Positions 16,373 through 25,600 of a DNA stretch of 64,000 nucleotides are shown here, piece by piece. The notes under the pieces are model-generated. The model was not told the origin of the DNA. It ran no database searches and saw only the letters and a program-made list of their open reading frames with translations. The position numbers were made by a program, and so were the translations under genes. Position 1 is the first letter of the stretch. Each line of letters starts with the position of its first letter. The stretch comes from Hymenobacter sp. CRA2 (GTDB lineage: Bacteria; Bacteroidota; Bacteroidia; Cytophagales; Hymenobacteraceae), in the NCBI RefSeq assembly GCF_002007105.1, contig NZ_MVBC01000007.1:62001-126000 (forward strand), in the 5' to 3' direction.

Positions 16373-17491
16373 TCAAAAGCCCTGCAACGGAGCCGGGTCC
16401 GAGGCAAGAGCGTTTTCGGTGTAATGGGCGGGGCGGCGGACGCAGTACGCCGCCAAAGCCGCCGCACGGGCCTGGCTTTGCTCCAGGCTGGTGGAAGCCC
16501 GGATAACCAGCTCCGATTTCAGCTCCTGGCTGTGACCCAAGGAAATGGGGCGGTTTTTCGTGATGGCCTGAAACAGCAGCCGGGCCGCTTCCTTGCCGAT
16601 GGAGTACGCCGGCTGCGTGATGGTGGTGAGGGGCGGATCGAGCAGGGAGGCTATTTCCAGGTTGGAAAAGCCAATGACTTTGACGTCCTGCGGGATGCGC
16701 AGGCCCAGGTTGTGGCAGGCTTCGTAGCTGCACATGGCCAGGCTCTCGATGGAGGCAAAAATGCCGTCGATGCGGCGCTGCCGGAGCAGTTGCTCGATGG
16801 CGTCGATATCCTGCGTCCGGTTCGTGCCGCCCTGCAGTACCAACGATTCATCGAAGGGCACGCCCGCGTCGCGCAGGGCGTCGATGTAGCCCTGCATGCG
16901 CCGGCGACTAATGGACAAGCTGGGAGAGAGGGTGAGGTGGGCAATGCTGCGGCAGCCCACCTCGAGCAGGTGCCGCGTGGCTCGGTAGCCGCTGTCGTAG
17001 TCGTCGGTGGTGACTTTGGCCGTGGCCATGTCGTCGTACACCCGGTCGAAAAACACCATCGGAATGCCCCGCTCGCGCAGCATGTCCAGGTGGCCCAAAT
17101 CGTGGCTGGTGCTGGCTACCGAGAGCAGCACCCCGTCGACGCGGCCGCCGGCCAGCAACCGCACAATGGACGCTTCTTGCTGGTAATCCTCGTGGGTGAG
17201 GTACACCAGCACGTGGTAGTTGTTGTTGCGGGCCACTTCCTCGATGCCGTTGATGGCGAGGGAGAAGAAGTGGTTGGCGACTTCCGGAATCACCACGCCG
17301 ATGGTTTTGCTGCGCTGCCGCCGCAGGCTGCTGGCGTAGGGGTTGGGTTCGTAGTTGAGCTTGTTGGCCAGTTCGCGCACCCGGTCTTTCGTCGCCTGCG
17401 AGATGTCATACCGGTCGTTGAGCGCGCGGGAGACTGTGGCCACGGAGAGGTTCAGCTCCTCGGCCAGTTTCTTCAGGTTCACCGATTTCAT
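16373..17491 (-). CDS. LacI-family transcriptional regulator of the uronate cluster
   Basis: A 372-residue repressor-type protein. An N-terminal helix-turn-helix 'LKKLAEELNLSVATVSRALN' (about 6-25) and hinge helix 'YEPNPYASSLRRQRS' are followed by a periplasmic-binding-protein-like domain ('IGVVIPEVANHFFSLAINGI', 'VDGVLLSVAST', 'VIGFSNLEIASLLDPPLTTI'). The last 30 residues are an extra tail. It is transcribed away from the SDR/uxuA/GH genes, and a 14-bp palindrome typical of LacI operators lies between them. It is therefore probably the local regulator, sensing a uronate-derived sugar and also controlling itself. Confidence 0.88.
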   Translation of the reverse strand: MKSVNLKKLAEELNLSVATVSRALNDRYDISQATKDRVRELANKLNYEPNPYASSLRRQRSKTIGVVIPEVANHFFSLAINGIEEVARNNNYHVLVYLTHEDYQQEASIVRLLAGGRVDGVLLSVASTSHDLGHLDMLRERGIPMVFFDRVYDDMATAKVTTDDYDSGYRATRHLLEVGCRSIAHLTLSPSLSISRRRMQGYIDALRDAGVPFDESLVLQGGTNRTQDIDAIEQLLRQRRIDGIFASIESLAMCSYEACHNLGLRIPQDVKVIGFSNLEIASLLDPPLTTITQPAYSIGKEAARLLFQAITKNRPISLGHSQELKSELVIRASTSLEQSQARAAALAAYCVRRPAHYTENALASDPAPLQGF

Positions 17492-17560
17492 AATCCAAGG
17501 TAGGTAGGCCGCGCGGGCTTACCCCACTTGCTCAGGGCGGTAGCAGCTATTGCGTTGGTT

Positions 17561-17568
17561 TTACGTAA
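17561..17568. promoter_or_regulatory. TTACGTAA site near the LacI-type gene start
   Basis: A perfect 8-bp palindrome 70 bp upstream of the regulator start. The same 8 bases occur at 17722-17729 as part of the larger operator, so it may be a second, weaker site for the regulator. Confidence 0.4.
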
Positions 17569-17712
17569 CAAAATCAGGCTTTTCGCTGGCTTATGTCAGT
17601 TGAAGTAAGTGCGTGATTACATGTTGTAAATTACTGATAGTGAAAGTGTAATTAAGGCGCGTGGGCCGCTGAGGTAACCCTATCGGCAATGGGTGAGTGC
17701 GCGCTCATGTTC

Positions 17713-17726
17713 CGTAAACGTTTACG
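17713..17726. promoter_or_regulatory. putative LacI-family operator
   Basis: CGTAAACGTTTACG is a perfect 14-bp palindrome with the central CG that LacI/GalR-family proteins require. It lies between the regulator and the operon it probably controls, about 200 bp before the SDR start. Confidence 0.7.
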
Positions 17727-17927
17727 TAAATAAAGTCGCCTTACAGCGTTTTTGCGACTCGCAGTTTGCGGAGATTTCCACCATCAATTCTCCTGAGCAA
17801 GCCGCGACCTGCCCTAGACGACCGTCCTGTCTCTGCCGCTGTTAGCGCCGGCAAGCTCCGCGAGCGTGCCTGTTGCGGTTTTTCGGCGCCGCGTGTGCTG
17901 CGCCGTTTTTACCTTTTTTCAAGTACC

Positions 17928-18743
17928 ATGACCGATAGTTTTTCCCTGCGCGGTAAGGTGGTCGTCGTCACCGGCGGCACCGGCATCCTGGGCCAGGCCT
18001 TCATCAGCGGCATTGCCGACGCGGGCGGCACCGTCGCCATTCTGGGCCGCAACGCCGCGGTAGCGCACGAGCGCGCCGAGGCCATCAAAAGCCAGGGCGG
18101 CGATGCGCTGGCGCTGGTGGCCGACGTACTGGATGAAGACCAGCTGCGCGCCGCCTGCCAGCAGGTAATGAGCACCTACGGCCGCATCGACGGGCTGGTG
18201 AATGCCGCCGGCGGCAACGGTCCCGACGGCGTGCTCGACCCGGCGGAGGACGTATTCAAGATGAACCTGGCGGGCATGAAGCGCGTGATGGACCTGAACC
18301 TCTGGGGGGCGGTGCTGCCCACGCAGGTATTTGGCGAGGCACTGGCCCAGTCGGGCACGGGCAGCATCGTCAACATCTCCTCCATGAACTCCAAGCGCGC
18401 CATCACCAAGGTGCTGGGCTACAACATGGGCAAGGCCGCCCTGGACTGCTACAACCAATGGTTTGCGGTGGAAATGGCGCACCGCTACGGCGACCGGCTG
18501 CGCATGAACGCGCTGGCCCCGGGCTTCTTCCTCACCGAGCAAAACCGCGCTCTGCTCACCAATGCGGACGGCTCCTTTACCGAGCGTGGCGAGAAAGTCA
18601 TTCGCCAGACGCCGTTCAAACGCTTCGGCCACCCCGACGAGCTGCAGGGCGCCCTGGTCTGGCTGCTCAGCGACGCTTCCAAATTCGTGACCGGCTCCAT
18701 GATTTGCGTCGACGGCGGGTTCTCCATCTTTGGCGGCGTATAA
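17928..18743 (+). CDS. SDR, probable D-mannonate oxidoreductase (fructuronate reductase)
   Basis: A 271-residue short-chain dehydrogenase. The NAD(P) motif is 'TGGTGILG' (15-22). The catalytic Ser is in 'NISSMNS' and the Tyr-x-x-x-Lys is 'YNMGK'. 'NAAGGNGP' is the NAG-like motif, and '[11 protein letters not shown]' forms the substrate loop. SDRs of this kind next to uxuA convert D-fructuronate to D-mannonate, replacing the unrelated long-chain UxuB. The stop codon and the uxuA start are separated by one base, so translational coupling is likely. The start at 17928 was chosen because upstream sequence is low-quality Arg/Ala-rich extension. The function is inferred mainly from the neighbour. 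Confidence 0.8.
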   Translation: MTDSFSLRGKVVVVTGGTGILGQAFISGIADAGGTVAILGRNAAVAHERAEAIKSQGGDALALVADVLDEDQLRAACQQVMSTYGRIDGLVNAAGGNGPDGVLDPAEDVFKMNLAGMKRVMDLNLWGAVLPTQVFGEALAQSGTGSIVNISSMNSKRAITKVLGYNMGKAALDCYNQWFAVEMAHRYGDRLRMNALAPGFFLTEQNRALLTNADGSFTERGEKVIRQTPFKRFGHPDELQGALVWLLSDASKFVTGSMICVDGGFSIFGGV

Positions 18744-18744
18744 C

Positions 18745-19932
18745 ATGACGCAGCCGATGAACCTCTACCTGATGGAGCAGACCATGCGCTGGTTTGGCCC
18801 CAACGACCCCGTTTCCCTAGCCGACATCCGCCAGGCCGGCTGCACCGGCGTAGTCACCGCCCTGCACCACGTGCCCAACGGCGAGGTGTGGCCAGTCGAC
18901 GAAATTCAGCGCCGCAAAGCCGAAATCGAGGCTGCGGGCCTCGTATGGAGCGTGGTGGAAAGCGTGCCAGTGCACGAAGCCATCAAAACCCAGACCGGCG
19001 ACTTCCAGCGCTACATCCTCAACTACCAGCAGAGCCTGCGCAACCTGGCCGCCTGCGACGTACGCGTGGTGACCTACAACTTCATGCCCGTGCTCGACTG
19101 GACGCGCACCGACCTCAGCTACGAAGTGGCCGACGGCTCCCGCGCCCTGCGCTTCGAGCGCGCCGCCTTCGTGGCCTTCGATGCGCTGCTGCTCCGGCGC
19201 CCCGGCGCCGAAGCCGAGTACCCAGCCGAGGAGCTGGGCCGCGCCGAAGCCCGGCTGGCAGGCATGAGCGAGGCCGAGCGGCAGCTGCTGGTGCGCAACA
19301 TCATTGCCGGCCTGCCCGGTTCGGAGGAAAGCTTCACCCTGCAGCAGTTTCAGCAGGCCTTGGATACGTATCAGGGCATCGACGCCGACAAGCTGCGCCA
19401 GCATCTGATCTACTTCCTGCAGCAGGTGGCGCCGGTGGCCGAGGAAGCGGGCGTGAAGCTGGTAATTCACCCCGACGACCCGCCGTACCCCATCCTGGGG
19501 CTGCCGCGCGTGGTGAGCACCGCCGCCGATGTACAAGCGTTGTTCGAGGCGGTGCCTTCGCCCAGCAACGGGCTATGCTTCTGCACCGGCTCCTTCGGCG
19601 TGCGCCCCGACAACGACCTGCCCGCCATGGTGCGCCAGTTTGCCGACCGCATCCACTTTGTGCACCTGCGCAGCACCCGCCGCAACGAGCACGGCGACTT
19701 TTTCGAGGACAACCACCTCGAGGGCGACGTGGACATGTACGGCGTGATGCGCGAGCTGGTAGCCGTGATGCAGCAGCGCCAACTCAGCTTGGCCGTGCGC
19801 CCCGACCACGGCCACCAGATGCTCGACGACCTGACCAAGAAAACCAACCCCGGCTACTCCGCCATAGGCCGCCTGCGCGGCCTCGCGGAGCTGCGCGGCC
19901 TGGAGCTGGGCATAGCCCGCAGCCTGCACTAG
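18745..19932 (+). CDS. uxuA: mannonate dehydratase
   Basis: A 395-residue enzyme (EC 4.2.1.8) converting D-mannonate to 2-keto-3-deoxy-D-gluconate. The length matches UxuA. Metal and active-site motifs are visible: 'VIHPDDPP' (H242), '[10 protein letters not shown]' (C280), '[11 protein letters not shown]' and '[11 protein letters not shown]'. The N-terminal '[16 protein letters not shown]' and '[15 protein letters not shown]' are strongly conserved in the family. It is the second gene of the operon, coupled to the SDR. The product would feed the Entner-Doudoroff route through 2-keto-3-deoxygluconate kinase and aldolase, which are not in this window. Confidence 0.95.
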   Translation: MTQPMNLYLMEQTMRWFGPNDPVSLADIRQAGCTGVVTALHHVPNGEVWPVDEIQRRKAEIEAAGLVWSVVESVPVHEAIKTQTGDFQRYILNYQQSLRNLAACDVRVVTYNFMPVLDWTRTDLSYEVADGSRALRFERAAFVAFDALLLRRPGAEAEYPAEELGRAEARLAGMSEAERQLLVRNIIAGLPGSEESFTLQQFQQALDTYQGIDADKLRQHLIYFLQQVAPVAEEAGVKLVIHPDDPPYPILGLPRVVSTAADVQALFEAVPSPSNGLCFCTGSFGVRPDNDLPAMVRQFADRIHFVHLRSTRRNEHGDFFEDNHLEGDVDMYGVMRELVAVMQQRQLSLAVRPDHGHQMLDDLTKKTNPGYSAIGRLRGLAELRGLELGIARSLH

Positions 19933-19946
19933 GAATTTGTGCCGTT

Positions 19947-20048
19947 TGTCATCCTGAGCCGCAGGCGAAGGACCTTATTCCGCGTGCTCGACCTGCGTCA
20001 GCTACTAGCCGACGTGGTAAGGTCCTTCGCCTTTAGCTCAGGATGACA
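19947..20048. repeat. MITE/REP-like inverted-repeat element, copy 1
   Basis: Terminal 13-bp arms TGTCATCCTGAGC (19947-19959) and GCTCAGGATGACA (20036-20048) match perfectly. A second pair, 15 bp long (19963-19977 and 20018-20032), lies just inside. The element can fold into one long hairpin. A shorter relative with identical 13-bp ends is at 29963-30035. It lies between uxuA and the first GH2 gene, so it could end or modulate transcription inside the cluster. Confidence 0.8.
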
Positions 20049-20103
20049 GACAATTTCGCAGCTCTACTAAGCCATTCCCTTTACTCCACTCTTGGAGCCC
20101 TGC

Positions 20104-22584
20104 GTGAGTACTTTCAGAACCATTTGCACGCCCATATTGGCCGCCGCACTGCTGCTCCTGACAGCGGCTGCGGCGGCTGTCGGGCAGCAGCGTGTGCGGC
20201 TCAATGCCGGCTGGGAGTTTGTGCGCCAGGACCTCGGCGGCGTGTGGGAAGCCGTGCGTCCCGTGGGGGCCGGCAACCCGGAGGGCGTGCCGCTGTGGGA
20301 GCCCGTGCCCGTGCCCCACTGCTTCAACGCCCGCGACGCCGTGGACCCGGACGTGAACTACTACCAGGGGCCGGGCTGGTACCGCACCCAGCTCGAAGTA
20401 AAGAACCCGTACCCTGGCGGCCGTACCGTGCTGCACTTCGAGGGCGCCGGGCAGAAAACGGAGGTGTACCTGTACACCACCAAAGTCGGCAGCCACGTGG
20501 GCGGCTACGACGAATGGACGGTAGACCTGACCCAGGCCATTGCCGACTTCCAGAAGACCGACGTCTACCAGAAGCAGTTCAAGGGCAAGGTGCCGCTCAG
20601 CATCCGCTGCGACAATTCTCGCGACCTGGAAATGATACCGTCCGACCTCTCGGACTTCAACCTCTACGGTGGCCTCTACCGCTACCTCAATCTGGAGTAC
20701 CTGCCTGCTGTGGCCCTGGAGCGGGTGGCGGCCAAGGCCGAAGTGGACGCGGCGGGCAAGGCAGGCACGCTCACCGTCAAGGCCACGCTCTATAACCCAA
20801 CCGGCAGCAGCGCGGCCCCCGTCACGGTGCGGGTACTGGACCCGCGCGGCAAGCAGATAGAGCAGTTCAAAGGCCCGTTGCCGCTGCATGCCGGCGAGCA
20901 AGCCGTGCACCAGTTCAAGCTCAAGAACCCGCGGCTCTGGTCGCCGGAAACGCCGCAGCTCTACGCGGTGGAAGTCTCCGTGGGAACCGGCGCGCAGGCC
21001 TACCGGCAGACGGAGAAAGTGGGCTTCCGGCACATTGAGTTCGTGGAAAAAGGCCCGTTCAAGCTCAACGGGCAGCGCCTGCTGCTGCGCGGTACCCACC
21101 GCCACGAAGACCACGCCGGCGTGGCCGCGGCTATGACCGAGCCCATGATTCAGCAGGAAATGGTGATGATGAAGCAAATGGGCGTCAACTTCATTCGCCT
21201 CGGCCACTACCAACAGTCGCCCATCGTGCTCAACCTCTGCGACTCGCTGGGCATCCTGGTCTGGGAGGAAATTCCCTGGTGCCGCGGCGGCCTCGGTGGG
21301 CCGGTGTACCAGGCGCAGGCCAAGCGCATGCTGACCAACATGATTCAGCAGCACTACAACCACCCGGCCGTCATCATCTGGGGCCTGGGCAACGAAAACG
21401 ACTGGCCCGGCGACTTTCCCGAGTTCGACAAGCAGCAGATCCGCGCCTTCATGACCGAGCTGAATGACCTCTCGCACCAGCTCGACCCGGCGCGTTACAC
21501 CGCCATCCGCCGCTGCGACTTCTGCAAGGACATCGTCGACGTGTACTCGCCCTCCATCTGGGCCGGCTGGTACCGCGGCATTTACACCGAGTACAAGGAG
21601 GCCAGCCGCAAGGAATTTGAGGGCGTGAAGCGCTTCCTGCACGTGGAGTGGGGCGGCGACTCGCATGCCGGCCGCCACTCCGAAACCCCCGACAACGCCC
21701 TGGCCAAAATCAGCGCTGGGCAGGGCGCCGACGAGCGCGCCGGCGACGCTTCGTTGGTGGGCGGTGCGGCCCGCGTATCCAAGGACGGCGACTGGAGCGA
21801 ATCCTACCTCTGCAACCTCGTGGACTGGCACCTCAAGGAGCAGGAAACCATGCCCTGGCTCAGTGGCGCGGCCTACTGGCCCTTCAAGGACTTCAGCACG
21901 CCCGTGCGCCCCGACAACCCTGTGCCTTACATGAACCAGAAGGGCGTGGTGGAGCGCGACTTCACGCCCAAGGAGGCCTACTACGTGTTCCAGTCGTACT
22001 GGACCGCGCAGCCGATGGCCCACATCTACGGCCACGGCTGGCCGGTGCGCTGGGGCGAGGAAGGCGAACTGAAAATGGTGAAGGTGTACTCCAACTGCGC
22101 CGAGGCCGAGCTATTCGTCAACGGCAAAAGCTACGGCGTGAAAAAGCGCAGCAGCCAGGACTTTCCCGCCGCCAGCCTGCACTGGAACGTGCCCCTCATC
22201 AGCGGCCAAAACGAGGTGCGCGTGGTGGCCCGCCAGGGCAAGCAGACGGTTACCGACCAGCTCAGCTTCCGTTACCAGACGCAGAAATGGGGCAAGCCGG
22301 CCAAGCTCACGCTGGAGAAAGTAGGGGACGCCAACGGGCTGACCACCGTGGAAGTCAAGCTCTACGACGCGCAGGGCGTGCAGTGCCTCGATGCCGCCAA
22401 CTGGGTAAACTTCTCCCTGGCCGGCGCCGGCCAACTGCTCGATGACCTGGGCACCAGCAGCGGCTCGCGTAAGGTGCAGGCCTACAACGGCCGCGCCATC
22501 ATCCGCCTGCGCGCCCCGCAAAAGGGCAAAACCGCCGTGGCCGTTCAGTCGCCGGGCCTCGAAACTGTGTTGCTGACGCTGTGA
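20104..22584 (+). CDS. glycoside hydrolase family 2 enzyme
   Basis: An 826-residue secreted GH2 enzyme (beta-galactosidase / beta-glucuronidase type). A signal peptide (about 1-28) is followed by the sugar-binding jelly-roll ('VLHFEGAGQKTEVYLYTTKV'), an Ig-like domain and a TIM barrel. The acid/base is E431 in 'GLGNENDW' and the nucleophile is probably E515 in 'LHVEWGGDS'. The C-terminal domains resemble the DUF4982-type Ig fold. There is no ATG; GTG at 20104 was preferred to TTG at 20092. The stop overlaps the next start by one base. Given uxuA, a beta-glucuronidase role is possible, but family members vary. Confidence 0.85.
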   Translation: MSTFRTICTPILAAALLLLTAAAAAVGQQRVRLNAGWEFVRQDLGGVWEAVRPVGAGNPEGVPLWEPVPVPHCFNARDAVDPDVNYYQGPGWYRTQLEVKNPYPGGRTVLHFEGAGQKTEVYLYTTKVGSHVGGYDEWTVDLTQAIADFQKTDVYQKQFKGKVPLSIRCDNSRDLEMIPSDLSDFNLYGGLYRYLNLEYLPAVALERVAAKAEVDAAGKAGTLTVKATLYNPTGSSAAPVTVRVLDPRGKQIEQFKGPLPLHAGEQAVHQFKLKNPRLWSPETPQLYAVEVSVGTGAQAYRQTEKVGFRHIEFVEKGPFKLNGQRLLLRGTHRHEDHAGVAAAMTEPMIQQEMVMMKQMGVNFIRLGHYQQSPIVLNLCDSLGILVWEEIPWCRGGLGGPVYQAQAKRMLTNMIQQHYNHPAVIIWGLGNENDWPGDFPEFDKQQIRAFMTELNDLSHQLDPARYTAIRRCDFCKDIVDVYSPSIWAGWYRGIYTEYKEASRKEFEGVKRFLHVEWGGDSHAGRHSETPDNALAKISAGQGADERAGDASLVGGAARVSKDGDWSESYLCNLVDWHLKEQETMPWLSGAAYWPFKDFSTPVRPDNPVPYMNQKGVVERDFTPKEAYYVFQSYWTAQPMAHIYGHGWPVRWGEEGELKMVKVYSNCAEAELFVNGKSYGVKKRSSQDFPAASLHWNVPLISGQNEVRVVARQGKQTVTDQLSFRYQTQKWGKPAKLTLEKVGDANGLTTVEVKLYDAQGVQCLDAANWVNFSLAGAGQLLDDLGTSSGSRKVQAYNGRAIIRLRAPQKGKTAVAVQSPGLETVLLTL

Positions 22585-25340
22585 TGAAAAAGATGACCAA
22601 GCACCGCGCAAACCGCGCCAGCCCAGGATTTACCCTCCGGGCTGGTCAGTGGCGCGTTTCCTCGGCGTTATGCCTGGTGCTGCTCGTGCTGCTGGGGCCG
22701 CCCGCCTTGGCCCAGCGCCTCACGCAGACCATCAACACCGGTTGGCAGTTCGCCAAAGCGCCCGGCCAGGACTTCGCCAGTGCCCAGGCCCCGGCCAGCG
22801 GCTGGGAAAAGGTGGCCTTGCCCCACACCTGGAATGCCACTGACGTGCTCGACGACGAACCGGGCTACTACCGCGGCGTGGGCTGGTACAAAAAGACCCT
22901 GCAGGTGCCCACCGACTGGCAGCCGCGCCGCGTGTACCTACGCTTTGAGGGCGCCAGCCAGGAGACCGAGGTGTACGTGAACGGGCAATTGGCCGGCCGC
23001 CACGCTGGCGGCTACACGGCCTTCCGGGTGCCCGTAAGCCAGTGGCTGAAGTTCGGTGCCGGGGCTGCCAACGAAGTACTGGTCAAGCTCACCAACCGGC
23101 ATAACGTGGACATCCCGCCGCTTTCGGCCGACTTCACTTTTTACGGCGGCATCTACCGCGACGTGCACCTGGAGGCCGCCGACCCCGTGCACTTCGACCT
23201 CGACAATCACGCTTCCAGCGGGGTCTTCGTCAGCACGCCGGCCGTGTCGGCGGCGGCGGCGGAAGTGGTGGTGAGCGGGGCCGTAAGCAACGATTCGGAA
23301 CGCAGCCGCAAGGTGGCGGTGCTCACGCAGGTGCTCGACCCGAGCGGCCGCGTGGTGGCGCGGCAGCAAACCAGCGTTGCGCTGAAAGCAGGGGAGAGGC
23401 GGCCCTTCCGGCAGCAGCTGCCAAAACTGCTAACGCCCCGGCTTTGGTCGCCGGACGCGCCTGCCCTGTACCGGGTGGTGTCCTCCATCACCGAAGGCCA
23501 GCAGCAGCTCGACGAGGTGACCAACCCGCTGGGCTTGCGCTGGTTTCGCTTCGATGCCGACAAGGGCTTTTTCCTGAACGGGCAGCCGCTCAAGCTCATC
23601 GGCACCAACCGCCACCAGGACCAGCCCGGCCTCGGCAACGCCCTGCCCAATGCCCTGCACGAGCGCGACGTGCGGCTGCTCAAGCAGATGGGCGGCAACT
23701 TTCTGCGCGTGTCGCACTACCCCCAGGACCCCGCGGTGCTCGAAGCCTGCGACCGGCTCGGCATTCTGGCCTCGGTGGAAATTCCCATTGTCAACGCCAT
23801 TACGCCCTCGGCAGGCTTTACCCAGAACTGCCTGACCATGCAGCGGGAGATGATCCGCCAGGGCTTCAACCACCCGTCGGTCATCATCTGGGCTTACATG
23901 AACGAGGTGCTGCTGCGCCTGCCCGAGGGCATCAAGCGCGACAACGAGGCCGGCAAGGTGTACCTGCAGCAGGTCAATGAGCTGGCCCGGCAGCTCGAGG
24001 ACCTCACCCGGCGCGAAGACCCGGGCCGCGCCACCATGCTCGTGAACCACGGCGACTGGAACCTCTACCAGCAGGCAGGCCTGACGCAGATTCCGATGCT
24101 TGTGGGCTGGAACCTCTACCAGGGCTGGTACTCCGGCGAGCTGACCGGCTTTGCCGAATTCTTGGACAAGCACCACCGCGAGCTGCCCACCAAGCCGGTC
24201 CTCATTACCGAGTACGGCGCCGATTCCGACGTGCGCCTGCACAGCTTCCAGCCCCGGCGCTTCGACAAGACCATGGAGTACGCCAACCGCTACCACCAGT
24301 ACTACCTGGAGCAGATTCTGGCCCGGCCCTTCGTGGCGGGCAGCACCGTCTGGAACCTGGCCGAGTTCAACTCTGAAACCCGGCAGGAAGCCGTGCCGCA
24401 CGTCAACAACAAGAGCCTGCTCACCGGGGAGCGGCAGCCCAAGGACACCTATTTCTACTACCAGGCCAAGCTGCTGAAAACGCCCTTCCTCAAAATCGGC
24501 TCCCGCGGCTGGGTACTGCGCAGCGGCCTGGCCGCCGGGCCCGATTCGCTCTACTGTCCGCAGCCCGTGGACGTGTACACCAACCAGCCCGCCGTGCGCC
24601 TGCTGCTCAACGGCCGCGACCTGGGCACCCAGCCTGCCGAAGGCGGTATTGCCCGCTTCCGGGTTCCCTTCGCCAACGGCCGGAACCAGCTGCACGCCGA
24701 AGCACCTAATCAGCCGCTCAGCGACCAAGCAGATATCGAGTTCCGGCTCGTGCCCACCGACCTGCGCGCCGCCGCGCTGTCCTTCACCGAGCTGAACGTG
24801 AGCCTGGGCGACGCCCGCATCTTCACCGACGACAAGCTGCAGCAGGTGTGGCTGCCCGAGCAGGAATACCGGCCCGGCGGCTGGGGCTACGTGGGCGGGC
24901 AGGTGTACAAGCTGCCCGGTGAGCGGCTGCCCTACGGCTCCGACCGCAACATCCTCGGCACCGACTACGACGCCATCTACGAAACCCAGCGGGTAGGCCT
25001 GCAGCAGTTCCGCGCCGACGTGCCCGACGGCGAGTACGAAGTCACGTTGCACTTCGCCGAGCTGGAAGCCGTGCCCCAGGCCGAGCAACTGGTCTACAAC
25101 CTCTCAGCCAGTACCGCCGCGGGTAGCGTGGCTACGAAGCCCACGCGGACCTTCGCAGTGCTGCTGAACGGGCTACCGGTGCTGCCCGCGCTGGGCGCTG
25201 CTACGGGGCTGCTGCCGCTGCAAGCCACTAGCTTCACCTTTCCGGCGTCAGCGCGGGCGGGGCAGGGCATTATTGTCGATTTCAAGCCGCTCGTGGGCGA
25301 GGCCGTGCTCAACGGTATCCAGCTCCGGCGGCGCTACTGA
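22584..25340 (+). CDS. GH2 enzyme with C-terminal malectin domain
   Basis: A 918-residue secreted GH2 enzyme. A long signal region ends near 'PPALAQRL'. The jelly-roll ('VYLRFEGASQETEVYVNGQL'), Ig-like and TIM-barrel domains follow. The acid/base is E441 in 'IIWAYMNEV' and the nucleophile E543 in 'VLITEYGADS'. After residue 700 comes an Ig-like domain, then a malectin-type carbohydrate-binding domain ('YRPGGWGYVGG', 'YETQRVGLQQFRADVPDGEY', 'LHFAELEA'), common in Bacteroidota GH2 enzymes. It is similar to the preceding GH2 in its first 650 residues and so arose by duplication, with the malectin part added or lost. Its substrate is unknown. Confidence 0.87.
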   Translation: MKKMTKHRANRASPGFTLRAGQWRVSSALCLVLLVLLGPPALAQRLTQTINTGWQFAKAPGQDFASAQAPASGWEKVALPHTWNATDVLDDEPGYYRGVGWYKKTLQVPTDWQPRRVYLRFEGASQETEVYVNGQLAGRHAGGYTAFRVPVSQWLKFGAGAANEVLVKLTNRHNVDIPPLSADFTFYGGIYRDVHLEAADPVHFDLDNHASSGVFVSTPAVSAAAAEVVVSGAVSNDSERSRKVAVLTQVLDPSGRVVARQQTSVALKAGERRPFRQQLPKLLTPRLWSPDAPALYRVVSSITEGQQQLDEVTNPLGLRWFRFDADKGFFLNGQPLKLIGTNRHQDQPGLGNALPNALHERDVRLLKQMGGNFLRVSHYPQDPAVLEACDRLGILASVEIPIVNAITPSAGFTQNCLTMQREMIRQGFNHPSVIIWAYMNEVLLRLPEGIKRDNEAGKVYLQQVNELARQLEDLTRREDPGRATMLVNHGDWNLYQQAGLTQIPMLVGWNLYQGWYSGELTGFAEFLDKHHRELPTKPVLITEYGADSDVRLHSFQPRRFDKTMEYANRYHQYYLEQILARPFVAGSTVWNLAEFNSETRQEAVPHVNNKSLLTGERQPKDTYFYYQAKLLKTPFLKIGSRGWVLRSGLAAGPDSLYCPQPVDVYTNQPAVRLLLNGRDLGTQPAEGGIARFRVPFANGRNQLHAEAPNQPLSDQADIEFRLVPTDLRAAALSFTELNVSLGDARIFTDDKLQQVWLPEQEYRPGGWGYVGGQVYKLPGERLPYGSDRNILGTDYDAIYETQRVGLQQFRADVPDGEYEVTLHFAELEAVPQAEQLVYNLSASTAAGSVATKPTRTFAVLLNGLPVLPALGAATGLLPLQATSFTFPASARAGQGIIVDFKPLVGEAVLNGIQLRRRY

Positions 25341-25600
25341 GGTGGTTCATCGAGCCGCGTCATGTTGATTTTTGCCATCGGGAACCCGCGCGTCGGGCTA
25401 CAAGGGAAAGGGCCGCCGGCCGGGCAGCCCTGCTGAAAAAGGAAGGTGCGTGGGAACACCTCCGGCGAGCAGTACCCTTGCGGCCACGGCGCTGCGGGCG
25501 CCCGATGTGCATACAGTCGCCGCTATTCCTGGTGAATACGCGGCCTTACTTCTACCCGGCGCTGCACGGGCAGCGTCAACCTTTGCCTTACTCCAAACCA

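Larger units (their letters stand above)
17492..17927. promoter_or_regulatory. 436-bp divergent regulatory region of the uronate cluster
   Basis: This A/T-richer gap separates the LacI-type gene from the SDR. It contains the palindrome at 17713-17726 and a second TTACGTAA at 17561-17568. No coding frame with a convincing start was seen in it. Both promoters should lie here, but no exact TAnnTTTG box was identified. Confidence 0.6.

Noticed and set aside
17766-17927. N-terminal extension of the fructuronate-reductase-like SDR
   Set aside because: The extra 54 residues are Arg/Pro-rich and precede a normal SDR start; they lie in the regulatory region.
20038-22035. 665-residue minus-strand frame across the first GH2 gene
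   Set aside because: No recognisable fold and opposite to an obvious GH2 enzyme.
23430-25088. 552-residue minus-strand frame across the second GH2 gene
   Set aside because: Shadow of the real GH2 coding sequence; no motif of its own.
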